Assembly: GCF_002979515.1 (NCBI RefSeq)
Contig: NZ_PCPA01000004.1
Coordinates: 186,001-250,000, forward strand
Reading direction: 5' to 3'
DNA length: 64,000 nucleotides
Origin: Microbacterium sp. MYb54
GTDB lineage: Bacteria; Actinomycetota; Actinomycetes; Actinomycetales; Microbacteriaceae
Position numbers and translations under genes: made by a program. Shown here in pieces: positions 37,275-46,844 of the stretch (position 1 is its first letter; each line of letters begins with the position of its first letter). The notes below the pieces were generated by a model. It was given only the letters and a program-made list of their open reading frames with translations, made no database searches and had not been told where the DNA came from.

Positions 37275-38018
37275 GTGCCCACCTATCGAGACGAAGCGGT
37301 GATCCTGCGCACTCACAAGCTCGGTGAGGCGGATCGCATCGTCACGATGCTCTCGCGGCGGCATGGCAAGGTGCGTGCGGTGGCGAAAGGCGTGCGTCGC
37401 ACATCGTCGAAGTTCGGCGCCAGGCTCGAACCGTTCATGGTCGCCGACGTGCAGCTCTATCAGGGGCGTTCGCTCGACATCGTGCAGCAGGCCGAGTCGC
37501 TCGGCTCGTACGGCACCGACATCGCCGCGCACTACGACCGGTTCACCGCGGCGAACGCGATGGTGGAGACTGCTGATCGTCTGAGCGATTCCGAGGCGAC
37601 CCCCGACCAGTACCTGCTCCTCGTGGGCGGGCTGCGCGCGCTGTCTCGTGGCGAACACGTCGCGCGCAGCATCCTCGACTCCTATCTGCTGCGGGTGATG
37701 TCGCTCTCGGGGTGGGCGCCATCTCTTGACGAGTGCGCGCGCTGCGGCACCCCGGGGCCGCACTCGAAGTTCGTCGCGCAGCTGGGCGGAGTCGTATGCG
37801 GGAACTGTGCTCCAGCCGGTAGCCCGCGCGTCGCCGAGAAGACGTTGACGCTGCTGCGTGCTCTGATCGCGGGGGAGTGGGACGTCATCGATGCGTCCTC
37901 GCATGCCGACACCGCAGCTGCGTCCGGACTCGTCTCCGCCTACGCCCAATGGCACCTGGAGCGCGGCATCCGCTCGCTCGCTCATGTGTCCGACATTCCT
38001 CCGGAAGGACCACGGTGA
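37275..38018 (+). CDS. recO: DNA repair protein RecO
   Basis: The 247-residue protein has the N-terminal OB fold ([20 protein letters not shown]), a central helical region and a four-cysteine zinc motif CARCG...CGNC near residue 155-180. RecO loads RecA onto SSB-coated DNA with RecR (RecFOR pathway). The real start is GTG 37275; an upstream in-frame reading of 164 residues covers the divergent membrane gene and is rejected. The stop overlaps the uppS start (GTGA). Confidence 0.94.
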   Translation: MPTYRDEAVILRTHKLGEADRIVTMLSRRHGKVRAVAKGVRRTSSKFGARLEPFMVADVQLYQGRSLDIVQQAESLGSYGTDIAAHYDRFTAANAMVETADRLSDSEATPDQYLLLVGGLRALSRGEHVARSILDSYLLRVMSLSGWAPSLDECARCGTPGPHSKFVAQLGGVVCGNCAPAGSPRVAEKTLTLLRALIAGEWDVIDASSHADTAAASGLVSAYAQWHLERGIRSLAHVSDIPPEGPR

Positions 38019-38818
38019 GCCCGAAGCCCTACACCCACAAGGACGCCGTGCCGTATCGCCCACTGGACTGGACGGGCGCGCACCCGCCGGCGTTCCCGGC
38101 CGTGCCCGAGCACGTCGCGATCGTGATGGACGGCAACGGCCGCTGGGCCAACCGCCGGGGTCTCAATCGGATCGAAGGCCACAAGGCGGGCGAGGAAGTG
38201 CTCCTCGACGTGGTCGCCGGTGCGATCCAGGCAGGTGTGAAGCACCTCTCCGTGTACGCGTTCTCGACCGAGAACTGGGCGCGCTCTCCCGAGGAGGTCC
38301 GCTTCCTCATGGGCTACAACCGCGATGTGCTGCACCGCCGTCGTGACCAGCTCAACGAGTGGGGCGTGCGCATCCGCTGGGCCGGGCGTAAGCCGCGGCT
38401 GTGGGGCAGCGTCATCAAGGAGCTGCAGCACGCCGAGCAGCTGACTCGCGGCAACGACGTGCTCACCCTCACGATGTGCGTGAACTACGGCGGGCGGGTC
38501 GAACTCGTCGATGCGATGCGCGCGATCGCCGAAGACGTCGCAGCCGGACGAGTGAAGCCGAAGGCGATCAGCGAGAAGATGATCCGTCGGAACCTCTATG
38601 TGCCGGACATGCCGGACGTCGATCTGTTCCTGCGCAGCTCGGGGGAGCAGCGCACCTCGAACTTCCTGCTGTGGGAGTCGGCCTACGCCGAGATGGTGTT
38701 CCTCGACACGCTCTGGCCCGATTTCTCGCGCGAGGAGCTCTGGCGGGCGATCGGCATCTACCTCTCGCGCGACCGTCGCTTCGGTGGCGCGATCGACGTT
38801 CCCGACGCCCCGGCCTGA
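38015..38818 (+). CDS. uppS: Isoprenyl transferase (undecaprenyl diphosphate synthase)
   Basis: The 267-residue cis-prenyltransferase has the conserved [13 protein letters not shown] motif with catalytic Asp39, then the [10 protein letters not shown], and the late [14 protein letters not shown]... region. It makes the long-chain C50/C55 lipid carrier for peptidoglycan and other envelope glycans. GTG 38015 overlaps the recO stop. Its last 61 bases overlap the 3' end of the gene on the opposite strand (ends 38758). Confidence 0.95.
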   Translation: MSPKPYTHKDAVPYRPLDWTGAHPPAFPAVPEHVAIVMDGNGRWANRRGLNRIEGHKAGEEVLLDVVAGAIQAGVKHLSVYAFSTENWARSPEEVRFLMGYNRDVLHRRRDQLNEWGVRIRWAGRKPRLWGSVIKELQHAEQLTRGNDVLTLTMCVNYGGRVELVDAMRAIAEDVAAGRVKPKAISEKMIRRNLYVPDMPDVDLFLRSSGEQRTSNFLLWESAYAEMVFLDTLWPDFSREELWRAIGIYLSRDRRFGGAIDVPDAPA

Positions 38819-39369
38819 GCCTGCAGCCAGCGTTCGGTCTCCCGCGGATGCTGGAGCCGGACGATCGTGAGGTGCGGGAAGCGCGCCTGCAACTCGGGGA
38901 AGCGTTCTGCCCACTTGTGCAGTGTCGCCGTCTGCCACGCGAGGATGTTCTCCTCGGGGTCGTGGTTGAGCAGGTTCCACGGCCCCTTCTCCCGGTTGCC
39001 GTTCCAGAGCTCTCGTCGCAGGATGCCGCGAGCCAGGGTGCGCCTGATCAAGCGGCTGCGCACCACCCGGTACGGGTAGTCGAGCCAGAGCGCGAGCTGC
39101 GCACGTGGCGCGAGGATCTCGTCAGTGCCCTTGCTCGTGTACTGCCATTCGGTGATCCACCGGTCGTCGGCGGCGAATGCGCGCACGTCGTCGAGGAACT
39201 CGCCCCTCGGCGTCCAGTTCGCGCCATGGAACAGTCCGTCGATCTCGACGTGGCGGAGCCCCCACATGGCGCCGAGGCGGCCCGACAGGGTGGTCTTCCC
39301 CGCCCCGGAGACACCCGCCACCAGAACGCGTTCGGGTCGGAACGGCAGGGGGTCGACGGCGGAGAGCAT
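38758..39369 (-). CDS. P-loop nucleotide kinase-like protein (adenylate kinase/FlaR-type)
   Basis: The 203-residue protein has Walker A GVSGAGKT at residues 19-26 and a [20 protein letters not shown] segment, which is the pattern of small FlaR-like or topology-modulation 'adenylate kinase' homologues. It probably phosphorylates or binds a nucleotide; the substrate is unknown. ATG 39369 has a TAGGAT -10 box six bases upstream. Its 3' end runs into uppS: the two genes overlap head-on by 61 bases. Confidence 0.75.
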   Translation of the reverse strand: MLSAVDPLPFRPERVLVAGVSGAGKTTLSGRLGAMWGLRHVEIDGLFHGANWTPRGEFLDDVRAFAADDRWITEWQYTSKGTDEILAPRAQLALWLDYPYRVVRSRLIRRTLARGILRRELWNGNREKGPWNLLNHDPEENILAWQTATLHKWAERFPELQARFPHLTIVRLQHPRETERWLQAQAGASGTSIAPPKRRSRER

Positions 39370-39375
39370 CCGAGA

Positions 39376-39381
39376 ATCCTA
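39376..39381 (-). promoter_or_regulatory. -10 box (TAGGAT) for leaderless kinase-like mRNA
   Basis: On the minus strand TAGGAT ends six bases (TCTCGG) before ATG 39369; no ribosome-binding site. Confidence 0.5.
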
Positions 39382-39435
39382 GCTGCGGCGCCTGCACCCT
39401 GGAATAGCTCACAGAACCATGCGGTTGGATGAAGT

Positions 39436-40122
39436 GTGACTGAACCCATCTCCATCGACATCTGGTCCGACATCGCCTGCCCCTGGTGCTACATCGGCAA
39501 GCGCAACCTCGAGAAGGGTCTCGAAGCGGTCGCCGCTGACGAGGACGCACCGCAGGTCAACATCACCTTCCATTCATTCGAGCTCTCGCCCGACACCCCC
39601 GTCGACTTCGACGGCGACGAGATCGACTTCCTCGCCGGTCACAAGGGCATGCCCCGCGAGCAGGTCGAGCAGATGCTGTCGAACGTGACAGGCGTCGCCG
39701 CGAACGCGGGACTCCAGTACCGCTTCGACCTGCTGCAGCACACCAACACGGTGAAGGCGCACGAGCTGCTGCACTTCGCGAAAGCCGAGGGGCTGCAGCA
39801 CGAGCTGGAGGAGCGCCTCATGTCCGCCTACTTCACCGAGGGCAAGCACGTCGGTCGCATCGATGACCTCGTCGAGCTCGCGACCGAAGTCGGCTTGGAC
39901 GCTGACCGTGCGCGCGTGGCGCTGGAGAGCGAGCAGTACCTTCCGGCCGTGCGTCAGGACCAGGCCCAGGCCCGCGCATACGGCATCCAGGGCGTGCCGT
40001 TCTTCGTCGTCGACGGCCAGTACGGCATCAGCGGCGCACAGCCGCCCGCCGCGTTCGAGAACGTTCTGCGTGACCTCTGGTCCAAGCGCGGAGAGACCGA
40101 AGCGGAGACCGCCGCGGTCTAG
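39436..40122 (+). CDS. DsbA family oxidoreductase (FrnE-like)
   Basis: The 228-residue protein is a DsbA/FrnE-type thioredoxin-fold protein with CPWC at residues 15-18 (SDIACPWCYIGKR) and a helical insertion. There is no signal peptide, so it acts in the cytoplasm. FrnE-like proteins act in oxidative stress or as 2-hydroxychromene isomerase relatives; no specific partner is visible, although a glutathione-peroxidase-like gene lies just downstream on the opposite strand. The GTG start is used; the region before it has a weak TTGGAT -10-like box five bases away. Its stop overlaps the convergent gpx stop by three bases. Confidence 0.88.
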   Translation: MTEPISIDIWSDIACPWCYIGKRNLEKGLEAVAADEDAPQVNITFHSFELSPDTPVDFDGDEIDFLAGHKGMPREQVEQMLSNVTGVAANAGLQYRFDLLQHTNTVKAHELLHFAKAEGLQHELEERLMSAYFTEGKHVGRIDDLVELATEVGLDADRARVALESEQYLPAVRQDQAQARAYGIQGVPFFVVDGQYGISGAQPPAAFENVLRDLWSKRGETEAETAAV

Positions 40123-40613
40123 CGGGTCAGTGCCGCCTCGATCGCGCTGACGATCTCGGGGGCGTCCGGCTTCTGCTTCGGGCGGAAGCGCAGGACGTCC
40201 CCGTCCGGCAGCACGAGGAACTTCTCGAAGTTCCACTCCACACGACCGGCCTTCCCGCCGGCGTCCGGCGCCGCCTTGAGCGCCTTGTAGAGCTCCGACG
40301 CGTTCTTGCCGTTCACCTTGACCTTGTCGTTCACCGGGAAGCTCACGCCATAGGTCGTCGAGCAGAACTCGAGGATCTCGTCGACCGAGCCCGGCTCCTG
40401 GCCGAAGAACTGGTTGCAGGGGAAGCCGACGACGGTGAAGCCACGGTCCCCGTACAGACGCTGCAGTTCTTCGAGCTGCTCGTACTGCGGCGTCAGGCCG
40501 CACTTGGATGCGACGTTCACGACCAGCACCACGTCGGCGCCGAGGTCGTCGAGGGTCTTCTCCTCGCCCTTCGCGTCGGTGAACGGGATCGTACGGAGCG
40601 CGGAATCGGTCAT
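40119..40613 (-). CDS. Glutathione peroxidase-like thiol peroxidase
   Basis: The 164-residue protein has the peroxidatic Cys38 in VVNVASKCGL, the GFPCNQFFGQEPG motif with a second cysteine, and WNFEKFLV. It is a Cys, not selenocysteine, enzyme. Actinobacteria make mycothiol rather than glutathione, and such enzymes usually use thioredoxin as reductant; that is inference. ATG 40613 has a TAAGCT -10 box six bases upstream and is preferred to a GTG two codons earlier. It is convergent with the FrnE-like gene and divergent from dusB. Confidence 0.9.
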   Translation of the reverse strand: MTDSALRTIPFTDAKGEEKTLDDLGADVVLVVNVASKCGLTPQYEQLEELQRLYGDRGFTVVGFPCNQFFGQEPGSVDEILEFCSTTYGVSFPVNDKVKVNGKNASELYKALKAAPDAGGKAGRVEWNFEKFLVLPDGDVLRFRPKQKPDAPEIVSAIEAALTR

Positions 40614-40619
40614 ATTCAC

Positions 40620-40625
40620 AGCTTA
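40620..40625 (-). promoter_or_regulatory. -10 box (TAAGCT) for leaderless gpx mRNA
   Basis: On the minus strand TAAGCT ends six bases (GTGAAT) before ATG 40613; no ribosome-binding site. Confidence 0.5.
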
Positions 40626-40672
40626 GATCGCAGCGTCCGCCCTGGCTCCGCGTCTGGGAGAATAGAGGGGAC

Positions 40673-41827
40673 ATGACTCTCGCCACCGCCCCAGCCCGCC
40701 CCCTCCGCATCGGTCCGATCGATCTCGACGTGCCGGTCGTCCTCGCGCCCATGGCCGGCATCACCAACACCGCTTTCCGGCGTCTGTGCCGTGAGTACGG
40801 TGCGGGGCTCTATGTGAGCGAGATGATCACCTCGCGCGCGCTCGTCGAACGCAACGAGACCACGATGCGGTTGATCCGGCACCACGAGTCGGAGACACCG
40901 CGATCCATCCAGCTGTACGGCGTCGATCCGAAGACCATCGCCGAGGCCGTGCGCATCATCGTCGCCGAAGACCACGCCGACCACATCGACCTCAACTTCG
41001 GGTGCCCGGTGCCGAAGGTCACGCGCCGGGGCGGGGGAGCTGCCCTTCCCTGGAAGTCGAAGCTGTTCGCCGACATCGTCGACCAGGCTGTCAAGGCCGC
41101 GGGCGACGTGCCGCTCACGGTGAAGATGCGCAAGGGCATCGACCGCGACCACCTGACCTTCCTCGAGGCGGGGCGTGCTGCTGAAGACGCCGGTGCGGCT
41201 GCCGTCGCCCTGCATGCGCGCACCGCGAGCGAGTTCTACTCCGGGTTCGCCGACTGGAACGCCATCGGTGAGCTCAAGCAGGCGGTCACGAGCATCCCGG
41301 TGCTCGGCAACGGCGACATCTGGTCCGCCGACGACGCGGTGCGCATGATGGCCGAGACCGACTGCGACGGCGTCGTGGTCGGACGTGGCTGCCTTGGGCG
41401 CCCGTGGTTGTTCGGCGAGCTCGCCACGGCTTTCGGTGGCGAGGGCAAGACGGTCGATGCGACCCTCGGGTTCGTGGCCGACGCATTCCGCCGGCACGCC
41501 GAACTCCTCGTCGAATTCTTCGAGGACGAAGACCGTGGCTGCCGCGATGTGCGCAAGCACGTGTCGTGGTACTTCAAGGGCTATCCCGTCGGCGGAGACA
41601 TTCGCACCGGGCTCGCAACCTCGTCGAGTCTGGCGGAGATCGACGACTTCCTCGGAAGACTGGATCGCACCGCCCCCTATCCCGGTGCGGATGCCGAAGG
41701 GCAGCGTGGTCGATCGGGTCACCCCAAACGAACGGCACTGCCCGACAAATGGCTGGAATCGCGGGAGCTCGCATCGTCGGCTTCGGAGATGATGCGTGGA
41801 GCGGAGATCGAGAACAGTGGTGGTTGA
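40673..41827 (+). CDS. dusB: tRNA-dihydrouridine synthase (DusB family)
   Basis: The 384-residue FMN enzyme has VVLAPMAGITNTAFRRLCRE at the start and DLNFGCPVPK with catalytic Cys111. It reduces uridines in the D loop of tRNAs with NADPH. The C-terminal helical domain follows, and the last 30 residues are a non-conserved tail. Its end overlaps the start region of dgt, so dusB-dgt-dnaG may be one transcript. A GAGAAT-like box and GGGG precede ATG 40673. Confidence 0.94.
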   Translation: MTLATAPARPLRIGPIDLDVPVVLAPMAGITNTAFRRLCREYGAGLYVSEMITSRALVERNETTMRLIRHHESETPRSIQLYGVDPKTIAEAVRIIVAEDHADHIDLNFGCPVPKVTRRGGGAALPWKSKLFADIVDQAVKAAGDVPLTVKMRKGIDRDHLTFLEAGRAAEDAGAAAVALHARTASEFYSGFADWNAIGELKQAVTSIPVLGNGDIWSADDAVRMMAETDCDGVVVGRGCLGRPWLFGELATAFGGEGKTVDATLGFVADAFRRHAELLVEFFEDEDRGCRDVRKHVSWYFKGYPVGGDIRTGLATSSSLAEIDDFLGRLDRTAPYPGADAEGQRGRSGHPKRTALPDKWLESRELASSASEMMRGAEIENSGG

Positions 41828-43202
41828 CCCTCAGATCGGACTGCGCGCCGACGGTTACGACGCGCGAGACGCCGAGCGCTTCTTCGCCGAGACCCATCGC
41901 TCCGAACGCAACGACTTCGCTCGTGACCGAGCGCGTGTGCTGCATTCCGCGGCGCTTCGGCGGCTCGCAGCGAAGACACAGGTGCTGAGCCCGGCGAGCA
42001 CGGCAGACTTCGCACGCAACCGGCTCACGCATTCGCTCGAGGTCGCACAGGTCGGGCGCGAGCTCGCCGTCGCGCTCGGCGTCTCTGCCGATGTCGTCGA
42101 CACCGCCTGCCTCAGCCATGACCTGGGGCATCCGCCGTTCGGCCATAACGGCGAGCGCGCGCTCAACGAATGGGCCGAGCACATCGGCGGCTTCGAGGGG
42201 AACGCCCAGTCGCTGCGCATCCTCTCCCGACTCGAGGCGAAGGTGCTCGACGACCATGACCGCTCGGTCGGGCTGAATCTGACCCGTGCCAGCCTCGACG
42301 CGACGTGCAAGTACCCGTGGACGGTCGACAGTCCGGTGCCGGATCCCGGTGGGCGTCTGAAGTTCGGGGTGTACCCGGAGGACGAGGCCGTCTTCCGTTG
42401 GATGCGCGAGGGTGCTCCAGGGCGCCTGCGCTGCATCGAGGCCGAGATCATGGATCTCTCCGATGACATCGCCTACTCGGTGCACGACTTCGAGGACGCG
42501 ATCGTCAACGGCTACGTCGATGTCGCGCAACTCGCCGACCCGCACGCGCACGACGCACTCGTCGGACGGATCCAGCAGTGGGTGGGTTACGACTTCACCC
42601 GAGACGAACTGGCCGATGCTCTCTACCGCCTGTCGTCGCAGCCGATGTGGCTCGCATCCTTCGACCGTTCGAGGCAGGCTCTCGCCCGGCTCAAGAACCT
42701 CACGAGCGACCTGATCGGTCGCTTCGCCCGCGCTGCCGTCTCCGCCACCACCGACGCATACGGGACGACGGCGCTGGTGCGCTACAACGCCCATGTCGTC
42801 GTGCCGCGCGTGATCGAGGTCGAGATCGCCGTGCTCAAGGGGATCATGGGTCAGGCGATCGTGACGATCGAGGCGCGCAAGGGCGTGTACAAAGAGCAGC
42901 GGCGAGTGCTGAAGAGGCTAGGCGATGCCCTCTGGTCGACCGATGCCCTGTGGTCGGCGGGATCCGATGTGCTCGAGCCCGCATTCGCAGCGGACTTCAT
43001 CGCAGCCGAAGACGACGCCGAGCGGGCCAGGGTCGTCGTCGACCAGATCGCGAGCCTCACGGATCAGAGCGCGATCGACTGGCACAACCGGCTGGTGGGG
43101 GAGATCGATCCCGCCGAGGTCGGCATCTGGACGCCCCGTCATGCCCGTCCCGGCGCCGGCGCGCACGCCGAAAGGCGGCCTGTCGCCGAAGGGGCGCGCT
43201 GA
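41817..43202 (+). CDS. dgt: Deoxyguanosinetriphosphate triphosphohydrolase-like protein
   Basis: The 461-residue HD-domain phosphohydrolase shows [18 protein letters not shown] and [16 protein letters not shown], which supply the metal-binding His and Asp residues. Dgt proteins remove triphosphate from dGTP or other dNTPs and shape nucleotide pools; family members in actinobacteria are usually annotated Dgt-like because substrate range varies. Candidate starts are GTG 41817 and GTG 41820; an ATG at 41796 lies inside dusB. The stop overlaps the dnaG ATG (TGATG). Confidence 0.92.
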   Translation: MVVDPQIGLRADGYDARDAERFFAETHRSERNDFARDRARVLHSAALRRLAAKTQVLSPASTADFARNRLTHSLEVAQVGRELAVALGVSADVVDTACLSHDLGHPPFGHNGERALNEWAEHIGGFEGNAQSLRILSRLEAKVLDDHDRSVGLNLTRASLDATCKYPWTVDSPVPDPGGRLKFGVYPEDEAVFRWMREGAPGRLRCIEAEIMDLSDDIAYSVHDFEDAIVNGYVDVAQLADPHAHDALVGRIQQWVGYDFTRDELADALYRLSSQPMWLASFDRSRQALARLKNLTSDLIGRFARAAVSATTDAYGTTALVRYNAHVVVPRVIEVEIAVLKGIMGQAIVTIEARKGVYKEQRRVLKRLGDALWSTDALWSAGSDVLEPAFAADFIAAEDDAERARVVVDQIASLTDQSAIDWHNRLVGEIDPAEVGIWTPRHARPGAGAHAERRPVAEGAR

Positions 43203-45061
43203 TGCCGAGGATCCTGCAGGCCGACGTCGACGAGGTCAAGGCGCGCACGAACATCGCCGACATCGTCGGTGAGCGCGTCGCACTCAAGTCGGCGGGCGTC
43301 GGATCGCTCAAGGGATTGTGTCCCTTCCACGACGAGAAGAGCCCGAGCTTCCATGTGCGCCAGCAGGTGGGGTATTACCACTGCTTCGGCTGCGGAGAGT
43401 CAGGGGACGTCTACTCCTTCCTGCGCGAGATGGACCATGTCAGCTTCACTGAGGCGGTAGAACGTCTCGCCGGTCGCATCGGCTACACGCTGCACTACGA
43501 AGACGGGGGAGCGGCGCCCGAGACCAGCGGTCGCAGCCGGCTCTACGCGGCGAACACCGCTGCGGCAGAGTTCTTCCGCGCACAGCTACTCACGGCTGAT
43601 GCCGAGGCTGGTCGACGCTTCCTCGGTGAACGTGGCTTCGACGCCGGTGCGGCAGCGCATTTCGGTGTCGGCTTCGCGCCGCGGGGCTGGGACGGCATGC
43701 TCAAGGCGCTCACCGCGCAGGGGTTCACCCGCGAGGAGCTCAGCAACGCCGGTCTGGTCTCGACCGGGCAGCGCGGTGTCTATGACCGGTTCCGCGGGCG
43801 CCTGGTGTGGCCGATCCGCGATGTGTCCGGGCAGACCATCGGCTTCGGTGCGCGCAAGCTCTTCGACGACGACAACGGTCCGAAGTACCTGAACACGCCG
43901 GAGACGCCGATCTACAAGAAGGCCCAGGTGCTCTACGGGCTCGACCTCGCCAAGCGCGACATCGCGCGCGGAGACCCTCGCCGGGTCGTCGTCGTCGAGG
44001 GGTACACCGACGTGATGGCCTGCCACCTCGCCGGCCTCACCACGGCGATAGCGACCTGTGGCACGGCCTTCGGGACCGAGCACATCAAGGTGCTGCGCCG
44101 GGTGATGGGTGATGACAACGCATCGGGCGAGGTCGTCTTCACGTTCGACGGTGACGAGGCGGGCCAGAAGGCGGCGCTGCGTGCCTTCACGGAAGACGAC
44201 AGGTTCAACGCGCAGACATTCGTCGCGGTCGCCCCCGATGGACTCGATCCGTGCGACATGCGCCTCCAGCGCGGAGATGCGGCCGTGCGTGGGCTGATGG
44301 ACACCAAGCAGCCGATGTTCGAGTTCGCGATCGACCGCAAGCTCGGGGGCTTCGACCTCTCGACCGTCGAAGGGCGGGTCGGTGCCCTCCGTGCGGCGGC
44401 TCCCATCGTGGCGGAGATCCGCGACCAGCTTCTGCGGCCGGGGTACGAGCGCGTCCTGGCACGCCGGCTCGGGATGGACCCGACCGAGGTGCGCAGCGAG
44501 GTCGAGCGTGCGGCCCGTGGCGGATACGCGCCGCAGCCCGTGCGTCGAGAGGCCCCGCAGATCGACCCGGAGACGGGGGCGCCGGTGGTCGCGCCTGTCA
44601 CGCTGGCAAGCCTCCCGCGCACCCCTGATGTGGCTGTCGAGCGCGATGCGCTGATGGGCGCTCTGCAATACGGGCATCAGGTGGATCAGCCGCTCCTGAA
44701 TCGTGCGTTGGGCACCCCCTTCCGGACCCCGGGTCTGGACGCTGTGCGTGAAGCGATCGCAGCGGCCCCCGATCGCACGAGGGCCGGGTGGGTGACAGAA
44801 GCTGTGAACAGCGTCCGTGAGCCGTATCGCTCGCTCGCAGGGGAGTTGCTGATGACGCCGTTCCCTGCACGCGACGAAGAGCGAGCGGTCGCCACCGTGG
44901 CAGACCTCACCCGCCGACTCGTCCTGCGCCAGCTCGAGCACGAGAAGCAAGAGCTCCTCGGTGCCGTGCAGCGCGTGCCGGCAGACTCCGACGGCGGTCG
45001 TGCCCTGCGGATGCGTCTGCGCGATATCGACGCGGAACGCCAACGCTTCGCCGAGTCGTAA
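43202..45061 (+). CDS. dnaG: DNA primase
   Basis: The 619-residue primase has the N-terminal zinc motif (Cys40, His43, Cys61, Cys64 in [15 protein letters not shown] and [12 protein letters not shown]), the DnaG catalytic core with TOPRIM motif [12 protein letters not shown] and [16 protein letters not shown], and a C-terminal DnaB-binding region (from about 440). It makes RNA primers at the fork. ATG 43202 overlaps the dgt stop. The dgt-dnaG pairing is typical of actinobacteria. Confidence 0.96.
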   Translation: MPRILQADVDEVKARTNIADIVGERVALKSAGVGSLKGLCPFHDEKSPSFHVRQQVGYYHCFGCGESGDVYSFLREMDHVSFTEAVERLAGRIGYTLHYEDGGAAPETSGRSRLYAANTAAAEFFRAQLLTADAEAGRRFLGERGFDAGAAAHFGVGFAPRGWDGMLKALTAQGFTREELSNAGLVSTGQRGVYDRFRGRLVWPIRDVSGQTIGFGARKLFDDDNGPKYLNTPETPIYKKAQVLYGLDLAKRDIARGDPRRVVVVEGYTDVMACHLAGLTTAIATCGTAFGTEHIKVLRRVMGDDNASGEVVFTFDGDEAGQKAALRAFTEDDRFNAQTFVAVAPDGLDPCDMRLQRGDAAVRGLMDTKQPMFEFAIDRKLGGFDLSTVEGRVGALRAAAPIVAEIRDQLLRPGYERVLARRLGMDPTEVRSEVERAARGGYAPQPVRREAPQIDPETGAPVVAPVTLASLPRTPDVAVERDALMGALQYGHQVDQPLLNRALGTPFRTPGLDAVREAIAAAPDRTRAGWVTEAVNSVREPYRSLAGELLMTPFPARDEERAVATVADLTRRLVLRQLEHEKQELLGAVQRVPADSDGGRALRMRLRDIDAERQRFAES

Positions 45062-45085
45062 CCCCGACCGGGATCGTGCAGAGGG

Positions 45086-45091
45086 CAGGAT
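45086..45091 (+). promoter_or_regulatory. -10-like box (CAGGAT) before the lone ABC ATPase
   Basis: CAGGAT ends six bases (GGATAC) before ATG 45098; it differs from TAGGAT only in the first base. Tentative leaderless promoter. Confidence 0.3.
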
Positions 45092-45097
45092 GGATAC

Positions 45098-45871
45098 ATG
45101 TCCCGTCGGCCCGAATCCACGAACGCGATCGATTGCTCTGATCTGGTGATCGACCGCATCGGCCATGGGGTACCCAAGCGCGCGGTCGACGGCGTCACCT
45201 TCTCGCTCGCACCTGGCGGGCTGATCTGCGTGGCCGGACCAACGGGTTCCGGGAAGTCCACGCTGGTCGCCGCCCTTGCCGGTTCCACGGATCCCTCGGT
45301 GAAGGTCGTCGGGGGAAGAGCCCAAGTGTGCGGCGTCGATGTGCGCCGACCGGGACGGAAACACCGGATCCTCACCTACCGCACCGGGTTCGTGCCGCAG
45401 GGTGCAGGGGCCGATCTCCCGCCGCGCCTGACCGTGAACGAGGTCATCGCCGAACCGATCCTGATGCGCGAGCGGCGGGTGAACACGAAAGCGCTGTCGA
45501 TCCGGGTGGCGACGCTGCTCGATGAGCTCCATCTCCCGCTCGGCACGGCCGCGAAGTTCCCCTACGAACTCAGCGCCGGCATGCGCCAGCGGGTGGCGAT
45601 CGCTCGCTCGTTCATTCTGGAGCCGAAGGTACTCATCGCCGACGAGATACTGGCGAACCTCGACCTGGAGGTTCGGCCCGTGGTCTTCGACGCGATCACC
45701 CGTCGTCGCAAGGAGCAGTCGATGGCGGCGCTCCTCGTCACCAACGACGCCGACTTCATCCGCGAGCTGAACGCCGAGACGCTCATGCTCCGAAGCGGAC
45801 ACGTCGTCGCCCGCGGAGTGGGCAAGGACCTGCTGTGGGTGCCCAACGCGGAGTCGGATTCACGCCGCTGA
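45098..45871 (+). CDS. ABC transporter ATP-binding protein, no permease adjacent
   Basis: The 257-residue protein has Walker A AGPTGSGKST, signature LSAGMRQRVAIA and Walker B VLIADEILANL, where the usual catalytic-Glu region reads DE-ILA rather than DEP-TSA. The N-terminal RPESTNAIDCSDLVID is short. The closest look is to DppF/peptide ATPases, yet no membrane or substrate protein is next to it. It lies between dnaG and tRNA-Asn, a position reported for similar orphan ATPases in relatives (recalled, not checked). It could act as a soluble regulator or pair with a distant permease. Confidence 0.8.
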   Translation: MSRRPESTNAIDCSDLVIDRIGHGVPKRAVDGVTFSLAPGGLICVAGPTGSGKSTLVAALAGSTDPSVKVVGGRAQVCGVDVRRPGRKHRILTYRTGFVPQGAGADLPPRLTVNEVIAEPILMRERRVNTKALSIRVATLLDELHLPLGTAAKFPYELSAGMRQRVAIARSFILEPKVLIADEILANLDLEVRPVVFDAITRRRKEQSMAALLVTNDADFIRELNAETLMLRSGHVVARGVGKDLLWVPNAESDSRR

Positions 45872-45968
45872 CCCCGACACGCCCGGCATCCGCGAAGGGC
45901 GCCCCGGTGTCGTGAACACCTCTGGGAGTTTGCTAAGCTTGTCGAGTTGCCCGCTCAGCGGTGCACAT

Positions 45969-46044
45969 TCCTCGGTAGCTCAATTGGCAGAGCAGCCGGC
46001 TGTTAACCGGCAGGTTCTTGGTTCGAGTCCAAGCCGGGGAGCCA
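45969..46044 (+). tRNA. tRNA-Asn (anticodon GTT)
   Basis: A 76-base cloverleaf: acceptor TCCTCGG pairs with CCGGGGA, discriminator G, encoded CCA end at 46042-46044. The anticodon loop CTGTTAA has GTT at 46002-46004 (Asn), and the T loop is TTCGAGT. All stems pair. It may form its own short transcript, since a strong hairpin follows at 46048-46090. Confidence 0.97.
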
Positions 46045-46047
46045 ATA

Positions 46048-46090
46048 GAAGGCGTCACATCCCAAATGTTTCTCGGGATGTGACGCCTTC
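46048..46090 (+). terminator. Intrinsic terminator after tRNA-Asn
   Basis: GAAGGCGTCACATCCC and GGGATGTGACGCCTTC form a 16-bp perfect stem with an 11-base loop, ending in TCTCC. It begins four bases past the tRNA CCA. GGCGTCACATCCC... is also symmetrical on the other strand. Confidence 0.85.
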
Positions 46091-46157
46091 TCCCATGTGC
46101 GGCCGAATCCGCGTGCGTGGCTCGCGTCGCGCGTCAGACCGCTGACCCGGATGCACG

Positions 46158-46194
46158 AAGAAGGGCCCCACCGATGTCGGCGAGGCCCTTCTCG
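46158..46194 (-). terminator. Terminator after the septum-formation-like lipoprotein gene
   Basis: GAGAAGGGCC and GGCCCTTCTTC form a stem with a 16-base loop. On the minus strand it is followed by TTCG and starts 14 bases after the stop at 46208. Confidence 0.7.
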
Positions 46195-46207
46195 GTTCGG
46201 CAATCGG

Positions 46208-46723
46208 TCAGCGTGCGGCACCGGCAAGCGAACCGGTGGTCTGTCCGGCCGGATCCATGATGATGCACTGGATCACGCGGTCGTTGTTCTGCTCCCATGA
46301 GTCCTTGGTGGGAACGAGCGTCGTGACTTCGAGCAGCGAGTCCTGGAAGCCGACGCCGACGAACGTGGTGAACGCGTCGCCGACGCACTCCTGGGTTGCG
46401 GTGTCGATGTCGGCGTCGGAGAATTCGCCGTCCGGCATCGTGATCTCGTAGTAGATCTCCTGGTCGTGCGGGTCGCTGCACGGGAGGATGTTGGCATCGG
46501 TGAGCGTGCCGGAACCGGTGTCGAGCATGCAGTCGCCGAGCTTGACCGAGAAGACACCGACGTTCGCGCTTTCGGTGACCTGGCCACTCTCCTCGTCGCG
46601 GTTGGCATCGCCGGAACCGCTGCCGAGAATGCCGTTGATCACGCTGCAGCCGCTCAGCGCGACCGAGAGCGCCACTGCGGAACCTGCGAGCATCAGAGCA
46701 CGTCGAGTGCGCATCTTCATCAT
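46208..46723 (-). CDS. Septum-formation-family lipoprotein (putative)
   Basis: The 171-residue product has a lipoprotein signal ending ALSGC (Cys26), a Gly/Ser/Asp-rich linker, and a domain with LGDCMLD, LPCSDPHDQEIYYEI and ATQECVG, plus a late IQCIIMDPAG. The C...C-HxxE pattern matches the small 'septum formation' family of actinobacterial lipoproteins, whose role is unproven. ATG 46723 (MMKMRTRR) has GAGGGG upstream. It lies alone, between tRNA-Asn and def. Confidence 0.75.
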   Translation of the reverse strand: MMKMRTRRALMLAGSAVALSVALSGCSVINGILGSGSGDANRDEESGQVTESANVGVFSVKLGDCMLDTGSGTLTDANILPCSDPHDQEIYYEITMPDGEFSDADIDTATQECVGDAFTTFVGVGFQDSLLEVTTLVPTKDSWEQNNDRVIQCIIMDPAGQTTGSLAGAAR

Positions 46724-46844
46724 GATTTGTTTCCCCTCCGAAGCGTGGTGCGGAGGCATGCGAAAACCCCCCGCCGCGAATACGCTATCCGTCGGCGAGT
46801 CTGTGACGCAACTCGAAGGATGCTATGGAGCTGCTGGGAGTGGC

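Noticed and set aside
43586..45802. 738-codon minus-strand frame opposite dnaG
   Set aside because: Long antisense frames are common in high-GC DNA; dnaG has all primase motifs and the antisense product is Arg/His-rich with none.
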